NCBI GenBank assembly: GCA_035570275.1
Contig: DATMNI010000219.1
Location: forward strand, 1 to 43,333
Reading direction: 5' to 3'
Length of the DNA: 43,333 bases
DNA from: DATMNI01 sp035570275
Lineage (GTDB): Bacteria > Acidobacteriota > Terriglobia > Bryobacterales > Bryobacteraceae
Both the position numbers and the translations under genes were made by a program. The notes beneath the pieces are model-generated. The model saw only the letters and a list, made by a program, of their open reading frames with translations. It was not told where the DNA came from and searched no databases. Shown piece after piece: positions 23,091 through 29,591 of this stretch (position 1 is its first letter; the number at the start of each line of letters is the position of its first letter).

Positions 23091-23847
23091 TGCCCTCATG
23101 CGGGAATGCCGGATGCGAGAATGCAAGGTCCGCGAACTCGGGCGTATGGATTACGGCCGCGCGCTGGAACTGCAACAGCAGATCGCCGCTCGCCGCAAAC
23201 AGGGGCTCGGGCCGGACCACCTGCTGCTGCTGGAGCATCCGCACGTGATCACCATGGGCCGCAACGGCCACCTGGAAAACCTGCTCGCCAGCGACGAAAT
23301 CCTCAGCCGCGCGGGCATCGCGTTCTACGCAACCGACCGCGGCGGCGACGTCACCTATCACGGCCCGGGCCAGCTTGTGGGCTACCCGATTCTCGACCTG
23401 CGCGAATGGAAGCGGGACGTCGGCGCCTACGTGCGCGCCGTGGAGCAGACCATTATCGACACCCTGGCCGATTACGAAATCGCCGCCGGCCGCATCCCCA
23501 AGCTGACCGGCGTGTGGGTGGGAGAGCGGAAAATCGCGGCCATCGGGGTGCACCTCAGCCGCTGGGTGACCTCTCACGGCTTCGCCCTGAACGTGTCCAC
23601 GGATTTGAGCTACTTCCAGTACATTGTTCCCTGCGGATTGACCCGGCCCGTCACCTCCATGGCCGCGCTCGGTGTCCGCGCCGGTTGGGACGAAGTGGGC
23701 CGCCGGCTGGCCGTCCACTTCGGCCGCATTTTTGATTGCGAGATGCTGATGCAGCCTCGTACGGAGCCGCAATCGTTAGGGAGCGGTGGTTCTGAGAGCA
23801 TCGTGTTCGCGGCTCCTTTGTTCACAGCTTTGGAAAGAGAGAACTGA
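23083..23847 (+). CDS. lipB: Octanoyltransferase LipB
   Basis: 254 aa from the ATG at 23083 that overlaps the lpd stop; ATGs at 23098 and 23113 are equally in frame. LipB moves octanoate from acyl-ACP to lipoyl domains, the first step of lipoate synthesis. RGGDVTYHGPGQLVGYP, the catalytic lysine in GERKIAAIG and the catalytic cysteine in IVPCGL are intact. The N-terminus carries a 15-bp duplication (MRECR-MRECK). The last 30 or so residues (from RTEPQSLGSG) are not LipB-like and arise from a dispersed palindrome arm at 23764-23779, so the C-terminus is extended. Lying between E3 and E2 genes, it serves the same complex. Confidence 0.93.
   Translation: MPDALMRECRMRECKVRELGRMDYGRALELQQQIAARRKQGLGPDHLLLLEHPHVITMGRNGHLENLLASDEILSRAGIAFYATDRGGDVTYHGPGQLVGYPILDLREWKRDVGAYVRAVEQTIIDTLADYEIAAGRIPKLTGVWVGERKIAAIGVHLSRWVTSHGFALNVSTDLSYFQYIVPCGLTRPVTSMAALGVRAGWDEVGRRLAVHFGRIFDCEMLMQPRTEPQSLGSGGSESIVFAAPLFTALEREN
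23098..23127. repeat. 15-bp duplication at the lipB start
   Basis: ATGCGGGAATGCCGG (23098) and ATGCGAGAATGCAAG (23113) match at 13 of 15 positions and duplicate a potential start codon. Confidence 0.85.
23764..23779. repeat. Dispersed palindrome arm in the lipB 3' end
   Basis: GAGCCGCAATCGTTAG matches the right arm of the element at 249-264 at 14 of 16 positions. Confidence 0.75.
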
Positions 23848-23849
23848 AA

Positions 23850-25283
23850 ATGACCGACGTAGTGATGCCCCAGATGGGCGAAAGCATTGTCGAAGGCACG
23901 TTGACCAAGTGGCTGAAGAAGCCCGGCGACCGCATCGAGCGCGACGAGCCCCTTTTCGAAATCTCCACCGACAAGGTGGATACCGAGATTCCGTCGCCCG
24001 CGGCCGGAACCCTCTCTGAGGTCCTGGTGCCGGAAGGCCAGACGGTGGGGATCAACACCGTGGTCGGCCGCATTGATGAGAGCGGTGGCGCAGCGGCTAA
24101 GCCGGCGGTGCCGGCAGCCAAACCAGAAGCGCCTGAGCCCAAAGCGGCAGCGCCGGCGGCTAAAGCGGCCGAGCCCAAGCCCAAAGCGGCCCCGCCCGCA
24201 GCGCCTGTGGACGCTGAACCACCGGCGGAACCTGAACCCGAAGCTACGGAGCCGCCCCAGCCCACGCCCGCGCCGGAGCAGACAGATGAACCGCTTCCCA
24301 TTGAGCCCGCCGGGCCGCTTTCGCCCCTGGTCCGCAAGATGGCCCGCGAAAACAACATCGATCTGGCGCGCGTAAGGGGCACCGGCGCCGGCGGCCGCAT
24401 CACCAAACAGGACCTCGAGGGCTACCTTGCGCAGAGCGCCAAACCCGCGGCGCCAGCGCCACCGCCTGCCCCAGCTCCGCCATCCGCGGCTCCCGCGCCA
24501 GCACCGGCCGCGCCCCCGGCGCCACCTGCAGCCACCACTGCGGCACCGGCGGCTCCACCCTCTACGCCCCCCCTGCCCCCGGCCGGTCAGGCCAAGACGC
24601 GCATCGAGCCCATGAGCACGATGCGCATCAAGATCGCCGAGCACATGGTGATGTCCAAGCGAACTTCGCCGCACGTCACCACCGTCCATCGCGTGGACAT
24701 GACCAAAGTCGCCAGGCTGCGCCAGCACCATAAGGCTGCCTTCCAGTCTAATTACGGCTTCTCACTGACTTATCTGCCGTTCATCGTGCGCGCCTCGGCC
24801 GTGGCTCTGCGCCAGTTCCCGCTGCTCAACGCCTCGCTCGACGGCACCAACATCATCTACCACAACGAAATCAACATCGGCATCGCGGTGGCTTTGGAAA
24901 ACGGCCTGATCGTCCCCGTGATCCGCGGCGCCGACGAGAAGAACGTGCTCGGCCTGCAGCGTGCGGTAGTCGATCTGGCGGCGCGCGCCCGCTCCCGGCA
25001 TCTCAAGCCCGATGAGGTAGTGGGCGGCACCTTCTCCATCACTAATTTCGGCAGCTTTGGCAGCTTGATGGGCACGCCCGTGATCAACCAGCCGCAGGCG
25101 GCCATCCTTGGTGTCGGCACTGTCGACAAGACGCCCGTGGTCATCGACGATGCTATCGCCATTCGCTCCATCTGCCACCTCTCGCTCGCCTTTGACCACC
25201 GCCTGATCGATGGCGCCCTGGCCGACCAGTTCATGACCAAGGTGAAGCAGGTTTTGGAGGGATGGTCGGAGGAAGTGCTGTAA
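23850..25283 (+). CDS. 2-oxoacid dehydrogenase E2 (dihydrolipoyl acyltransferase)
   Basis: 477 aa. One lipoyl domain (about 1-75) with the attachment lysine in ISTDKVDTE (Lys42), a long Ala/Pro-rich swinging linker (about 80-145), an E3/E1-binding domain (PLSPLVRKMARENNIDLARV then GTGAGGRITKQDL), a second Ala/Pro linker and the catalytic domain with HRLIDGA (His450, Asp454). It transfers the acyl group to CoA in a 24- or 60-mer core. The set E1alpha/E1beta/E2/E3 with separate E1 subunits fits either a pyruvate or a branched-chain 2-oxoacid dehydrogenase; I cannot separate them by eye. It starts 2 nt after the lipB stop. Confidence 0.94.
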   Translation: MTDVVMPQMGESIVEGTLTKWLKKPGDRIERDEPLFEISTDKVDTEIPSPAAGTLSEVLVPEGQTVGINTVVGRIDESGGAAAKPAVPAAKPEAPEPKAAAPAAKAAEPKPKAAPPAAPVDAEPPAEPEPEATEPPQPTPAPEQTDEPLPIEPAGPLSPLVRKMARENNIDLARVRGTGAGGRITKQDLEGYLAQSAKPAAPAPPPAPAPPSAAPAPAPAAPPAPPAATTAAPAAPPSTPPLPPAGQAKTRIEPMSTMRIKIAEHMVMSKRTSPHVTTVHRVDMTKVARLRQHHKAAFQSNYGFSLTYLPFIVRASAVALRQFPLLNASLDGTNIIYHNEINIGIAVALENGLIVPVIRGADEKNVLGLQRAVVDLAARARSRHLKPDEVVGGTFSITNFGSFGSLMGTPVINQPQAAILGVGTVDKTPVVIDDAIAIRSICHLSLAFDHRLIDGALADQFMTKVKQVLEGWSEEVL

Positions 25284-25336
25284 ACGCCAACCGGGCGGCG
25301 ATCTCGGTAGAATCGAAGACGGAGGCCGTTCCGGAC

Positions 25337-26116
25337 CTACTTTCTCACTCGCGACAGCACCTGGCGGATGGCTTCACGGATGCGCGGATCGTCCGGCGGC
25401 GCGCCGGAATCGTTGGCGTGCGGCGCGAAGAGCAGGCCTTTGGCGGCGAATTCCCGAGGCAGCGCGCTGTCTCCGCCGAGTGCGACCACCACTACCTGCC
25501 TACCCAGCGCAATCGCCTGCACGGGGTAGGCGCGAAATGGATCGGAGCGCTGCAGCAGGCCGTGGGTGGGCTCCACCATCTGGAATGCGGCGCGGATGGG
25601 GCCGCGGACGGCGGCGCCTGCAGTGCAGTGGTCGAAGGTGAGTGAGGCGCCGGCGGCGAGCGCAGCCAGGCAAGTGCCGCCTGAGGTCACGGAGACTACA
25701 GCGCCATCGAAGCGGACCGAGGCTGGCTCCATCGAACCCATGGCGGCGCTAATGGCGGTCAAGAGATCCTCGGGCTGGACAGGCGGGAGGCCCGACACAC
25801 CTGCTCCACTTAGCACCGCTCCGCGCAGCAACAACGACGGGCGCGGCAACTCGTAGGATTGCAGCAACCGCGCGGCTACGAAATCGGCGATGGCCTGGGT
25901 AACCGCGAAATCGGCTTCCGCGAATATGGCGCGTCCGCCGCGGCGGTCTTCCAGGACGAGAGCTTTCGAATGGCCCGCCGTGGCGATGCCCGCCTGGTAC
26001 TCCGGGTCCGCGGCCCAGAGGCCCCCGGCCACTGATAATGCCACTGCTACGGCCACGGCCGGCGCCAGTTCAATAGCGATAGAGCCAGCGAGCCTTCTCG
26101 ATGACCTTCTTGGCAT
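25337..26116 (-). CDS. Degenerate ceramidase-like protein
   Basis: 259 aa if started at the ATG at 26116, which overlaps the E1beta 3' end by 47 nt; a later GTG may be the real start, leaving a signal-like stretch (ELAPAVAVAVALSVAGGLWA). KALVLEDRRGGRAIFAEADF, then YELPRPSLLLRGAVLSG recalls the N-terminal domain of neutral ceramidases (pattern: ALVLDD, ADL, then SHTHSGP). The metal-binding SHTHSGP is here GAVLSGAGV, so catalytic histidines are missing and enzyme activity is unlikely. The late APHANDSGAPPDD segment is also odd. It lies at the end of the E1 operon, convergent with E2. Family call is tentative. Confidence 0.5.
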   Translation of the reverse strand: MPRRSSRRLAGSIAIELAPAVAVAVALSVAGGLWAADPEYQAGIATAGHSKALVLEDRRGGRAIFAEADFAVTQAIADFVAARLLQSYELPRPSLLLRGAVLSGAGVSGLPPVQPEDLLTAISAAMGSMEPASVRFDGAVVSVTSGGTCLAALAAGASLTFDHCTAGAAVRGPIRAAFQMVEPTHGLLQRSDPFRAYPVQAIALGRQVVVVALGGDSALPREFAAKGLLFAPHANDSGAPPDDPRIREAIRQVLSRVRK

Positions 26117-27041
26117 TGGGCAGGAAAGCCTCCTCCAGCGGAGTGCTGAACGGCACCGGTGTATCCGGCGCCGTCACCCGCATGATCGGCCCGTCCAGGT
26201 ACTCGAACACCGATTCCGTGATGGTGGCGGCCAGTTCGCCCGCCATGCCGCCGGTGCGCGTGTCTTCGTGCAACAGCAGCACCTTCGACGTCTTGCGCGC
26301 GCTGGCGCACACCGTCTCGCGGTCCAGCGGGACCAGCGTCCGCAAGTCCACCACTTCTACCGACACGCCTTCTTCCGCCAGTGTATCGGCCGCTTCCAGC
26401 GCCACCCAGACCATGGCGCCGTAAGTCACGATGCTCAGGTCGCGGCCTTCCCGCACCACTTTGGCTTTGCCGATCGGCACCGTGAACTCCCCGGCCGGCA
26501 GGTCTTCCTTAATGCGCCTGTAGAGGCCCTTGTGCTCGAAGTACAGCACCGGGTCGTTGTCGCGGATGGCCGATTTGATCAACCCCTTGGCATCGTACGC
26601 CGTCGCCGGGCACACCACTTTCAGGCCGGGCGTGCGCACGAACCACATCTCGGGATTCTGCGAGTGGAACGGCCCGCCGTGAATCCCGCCGCCCGATGGC
26701 GAACGGATCACCATCGGCACCGGGGCATTCCACCGGTAACGGCACTTGGCGGCGAAGTTCACAATCTGGTCGAAGCCGCAGGAAATAAAATCCGCGAACT
26801 GCATCTCCGCCACCGGCCGCAGCCCCATGAGGCCCGCGCCAATGGCTGCGCCCACGATGGCGGCTTCCGAGATCGGCGTGTCCACCACGCGCCGCTCGCC
26901 GAAATGCTCGATGAAGCCCGCGGTCACCTTGAACGCGCCGCCGTAGACGCCAATATCTTCGCCGATCAGGAAGACGTTGGGGTCGCGCTCCATCTCTTCC
27001 CACAGCCCTTCCCGGATGGCTTCCAGATATGTGGTCGGCAT
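26070..27041 (-). CDS. 2-oxoacid dehydrogenase E1 beta subunit
   Basis: 323 aa from the ATG at 27041. Matches E1beta throughout: TTYLEAIREGLWEEMERDPN, FLIGEDIGVYGGAFKVTAGF, RVVDTPISEAAIVGAAIGAG, a central SGGGIHGGPFHSQNPE and the C-terminal transketolase-type domain with VEVVDLRTLVPLD and EDTRTGG. With E1alpha it forms a heterotetramer that decarboxylates the 2-oxoacid and loads the acyl group on E2 lipoyl. It begins 16 nt after the E1alpha stop. Longer in-frame starts up to 27284 fall inside E1alpha and are rejected. Confidence 0.94.
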   Translation of the reverse strand: MPTTYLEAIREGLWEEMERDPNVFLIGEDIGVYGGAFKVTAGFIEHFGERRVVDTPISEAAIVGAAIGAGLMGLRPVAEMQFADFISCGFDQIVNFAAKCRYRWNAPVPMVIRSPSGGGIHGGPFHSQNPEMWFVRTPGLKVVCPATAYDAKGLIKSAIRDNDPVLYFEHKGLYRRIKEDLPAGEFTVPIGKAKVVREGRDLSIVTYGAMVWVALEAADTLAEEGVSVEVVDLRTLVPLDRETVCASARKTSKVLLLHEDTRTGGMAGELAATITESVFEYLDGPIMRVTAPDTPVPFSTPLEEAFLPNAKKVIEKARWLYRY

Positions 27042-27057
27042 GTTGGTCCCGAATACG

Positions 27058-28068
27058 CTACCGGCTCTCGTAGACGTCGTCCAACAGGCTGGCCGGATCG
27101 GGATACGGGCTCTCTTCGGCCCAGGCCACGGCGTCGTCCACCTCGCGAATGACGGCCGCGCGCGCGGCGTCAAGTTCCGCCTGGTCCGCCCAGCCTTGCG
27201 CCAGCATTTTGGCTTCGAAGCGCTTGATCGGGTCCAGTTTCCCCCACTCTTCGAACAGACCTTGGGGAACATACTGGGCGGCATCGTGCGCCGAGTGGCC
27301 CGTCATGCGGAAGGTCTTGCATTCCAGCAGGTAGGGTCCCAAACCAGCGCGGCAGTGCGCCACGGCCCGCCCGGTGGCTTCGTAAACCGCCAGCACGTCG
27401 TTGCCATCCACGATCGCTGCCGGCATGTTATATGCCGGACCGCGATCGGCCACATTGGCGCAGGCCATCTGCAGATGCAGCGGCGTGGAGTAGGCGTACT
27501 GGTTGTTGTTGCAGATGAAGACCACCGGCAGCTTCTGGACGGAAGCGAAGTTCACGCCCTCGTGCCAGTCGCCACGGCTGGTGGCCCCGTCGCCGAAATA
27601 GCTGAACACCACCCCATTCTTCCCCTGGTACCGTAGCGCCAGGGCGGCGCCTGCGGCTACCGGCACCGTGGCCGCCAGCGCGCTGATGATGGAGGCAACC
27701 CCCACGCTCATATCTCCCATGTGCATGTTGCCGTCGCGGCCGCGCGTCAGCCCGCCCATGCGGCCCATATATTGCGCCAGCACCCGCCGCGCCGATACGC
27801 CGCGGATGAAGAAGACCGCCATATCGCGGTGCGAAGGGAACAGCACATCGTCCGCCTGAGCCAGCAGCGCGCTGCCCACCGGGATGGCTTCCTGTCCGCG
27901 CCCCACGTACACGCCTCCCAGCACCTTGCCCTGCTTGTACAATTTGCGCTCGATGCGGTCTTCCACCTGCCGCATCAGCTCCATGTAATACAAGCATTTT
28001 CGGGCCAATTCGGCCTCCGGACCGGCGTGCGCGTCTCTAAGCGGACTGGTCACCTCTGCCACGCTCAT
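27058..28068 (-). CDS. 2-oxoacid dehydrogenase E1 alpha subunit
   Basis: 336 aa from the ATG at 28068. The thiamine diphosphate motif runs from GDGATSRGDWHEG (159-171) to ICNNNQYAYSTP (185-196). Other E1alpha landmarks are the N-terminal YYMELMRQVEDRIERKLYKQ, GRGQEAIPVG and FPSHRDMAVFF, and the phosphorylation-loop region MTGHSAHDAAQYVP. A Shine-Dalgarno-like GAGGAA sits before the ATG. It is transcribed toward E1beta and converges on the E2 operon, so the complex is encoded by two facing units. Confidence 0.94.
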   Translation of the reverse strand: MSVAEVTSPLRDAHAGPEAELARKCLYYMELMRQVEDRIERKLYKQGKVLGGVYVGRGQEAIPVGSALLAQADDVLFPSHRDMAVFFIRGVSARRVLAQYMGRMGGLTRGRDGNMHMGDMSVGVASIISALAATVPVAAGAALALRYQGKNGVVFSYFGDGATSRGDWHEGVNFASVQKLPVVFICNNNQYAYSTPLHLQMACANVADRGPAYNMPAAIVDGNDVLAVYEATGRAVAHCRAGLGPYLLECKTFRMTGHSAHDAAQYVPQGLFEEWGKLDPIKRFEAKMLAQGWADQAELDAARAAVIREVDDAVAWAEESPYPDPASLLDDVYESR

Positions 28069-28103
28069 GAATTCCTCAGTACCCAGTTTCAGGACCAACG
28101 GGT

Positions 28104-28109
28104 AGTATA
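28104..28109 (-). promoter_or_regulatory. -10 hexamer for the E1 operon
   Basis: Minus-strand TATACT, 35 nt before the ATG at 28068, giving a leader with a ribosome-binding site. No good -35 is seen. Confidence 0.5.
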
Positions 28110-28119
28110 CCGCTATTGC

Positions 28120-28179
28120 GCTCTGGGGCAGCTTTCTGTGGGGCGGGTTGGTAAACCTGCGGCGGATTGGCAATCCGCC
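28120..28179. repeat. Dispersed repeat with hairpin, second copy
   Basis: GCTCTGGGGCAG (28120-28131) and AACCTGCGGCGGA match the repeat at 4818-4859. It ends with an 8-bp hairpin GGCGGATT/AATCCGCC (28161-28179, loop GGC). It lies between the E1 promoter and the end of the lipoprotein gene. Confidence 0.7.
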
Positions 28180-28215
28180 TGCTTGCTCCGCTGGACAGGC
28201 TCCCCGGCCCCTGGC

Positions 28216-29421
28216 CTATTCCTTCCGGGCGAGAATCAGGTTCGACGCGATCTTGCCGAACCCGTACCCGATCCGGAACTGCAACGGTCTGGCCTCCGAC
28301 GACGTGTAGGCCTGCTTCAGGTCCGGCTGTTGCATCCACTTGAAGCTGCCGTAAGGCCGGACATAGGCGCCGTAGAGTTGCACCTTCCACGACTGCTCGC
28401 GGAAGAAGTGGTAGGGGATGCCGGAATCGTCCTCCAGGACCACGCCGCCATGGGCCAGCACCTGGTCGCGAATCAGCGAAAACTCGGGCTTGTGGGTCAT
28501 GTAGGAGGTGGCTTTGAAAAACGCCGTGACGCGGTTGAGCTTCGAGAGAAATGTCAAAAACGGATGGTTCTGGCTTAGCCTCTGGTCGGACAGGTTGGTC
28601 GAATAGTAGAAGAGCTTGTGAACCGATTGGTCGGCATCGGTGCGGAACTCCAGCTCCACGCCGCGGTTTCCGGTTTCGCTAGGGGCCCCCTCGGCGCGTC
28701 CGGCCACTAGCCCATTCTCGTCCAGCCGCACAAACCGGTGGCCCAGGATGGTGTGGCCCGTGCGCACCAGCAGGTGAAGAATGGGCGGTAGAAGTCCGTC
28801 GCTCACCTGGCCGCGGAACTGGCGATCCATCTGACGGGTGATGAAGAAGCTGCGATGCAATTCCGAATAAACCGTGTCGCGTACGCCGGCCAGTTTCCGG
28901 ACCAGATCCTGCCGGGAAAGCTGCTTCGGCGTAGGCAAGGTTCCCGGCGGCTCCAGCGCCACCATGACGTAGGTCGGGTTTTGCGGAAAGAAGACCGTGA
29001 GCACCAGTGCGTCGGGCCCGCTGAAGGGGTAGAGGACCACCGATTTTTCGAGCGGCGCGTCGCCTAGTTCCGCCTTCTGGAACTCCCGCATTCTGGGAAT
29101 GGTCTGCTCCTCGATTCCGGCCCAGGCGATGTCCAACTGGCGCCGGTGAAGCTTCCAGGCAGGCCGGTCCTCCAACTCGCGGAATGGGCTGCCTACAGTG
29201 CCCGGCATTCCGGCCAGGAACCGGCCGGCGTCATCCGCATCCCGCGAGTGCGGAACCGGTTCGGCAAACGGATCGATGGCCGCCGCGGGCTGGGGTGCGC
29301 TCTCCGAAGGCCGCTGGCACGAGAGCAGCAACGCTGCCAGGCAGAAACCCAGGCTGATACAGAGGATCGGCCGCCAACCGCGGCCAATCCGTTGGGTGCT
29401 TCCTCGGAATTCTTGAATCAC
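28216..29421 (-). CDS. Hypothetical lipoprotein
   Basis: 401 aa, not recognised. The N-terminus has arginines, then ILCISLGFCLAALLLSC with lipobox LLSC (Cys35), so it should be lipid-anchored. The rest is soluble with long conserved-looking stretches (YPFSGPDALVLTVFFPQNPT, TGHTILGHRFVRLDENGL, KLFYYSTNLSDQRL, MTHKPEFSLIRDQVLAHGG). This looks like a real globular domain with many aromatic residues rather than a repeat protein. A final arginine/lysine tail follows. The amine oxidase gene precedes it on the same strand with a repeat-filled gap of about 170 nt. Confidence 0.75.
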   Translation of the reverse strand: MIQEFRGSTQRIGRGWRPILCISLGFCLAALLLSCQRPSESAPQPAAAIDPFAEPVPHSRDADDAGRFLAGMPGTVGSPFRELEDRPAWKLHRRQLDIAWAGIEEQTIPRMREFQKAELGDAPLEKSVVLYPFSGPDALVLTVFFPQNPTYVMVALEPPGTLPTPKQLSRQDLVRKLAGVRDTVYSELHRSFFITRQMDRQFRGQVSDGLLPPILHLLVRTGHTILGHRFVRLDENGLVAGRAEGAPSETGNRGVELEFRTDADQSVHKLFYYSTNLSDQRLSQNHPFLTFLSKLNRVTAFFKATSYMTHKPEFSLIRDQVLAHGGVVLEDDSGIPYHFFREQSWKVQLYGAYVRPYGSFKWMQQPDLKQAYTSSEARPLQFRIGYGFGKIASNLILARKE

Positions 29422-29529
29422 ATTCGCCTTTGTAGATCTCCACTATAAGCGATAGCGTTGGCTGACGGCGATTTGTTATTTGTGACTGGCGCGTTGCGTG
29501 CGCGTCGCGTTCGCCGAAGGCGCCCAATA

Positions 29530-29585
29530 AGCTGACCGCTAATAGCTGACCGCTAATAACTGACAACTGACAACTGATAACTGAC
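29530..29585. repeat. Heptanucleotide repeat array (STRR-like)
   Basis: Two identical 14-nt units AGCTGACCGCTAAT (29530, 29544) followed by four 7-nt units AACTGAC, AACTGAC, AACTGAT and AACTGAC (29558-29585). The whole array has a 7-nt period. It lies just after the amine oxidase stop in the gap 29422-29591 and resembles short tandemly repeated repetitive sequences known from cyanobacteria and other bacteria. Confidence 0.9.
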
Positions 29586-29591
29586 CCCTTA

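Noticed and set aside
21678..23126. Long minus-strand ORF opposite lpd
   Set aside because: Antisense to a gene with complete catalytic motifs; its own translation has no domain pattern.
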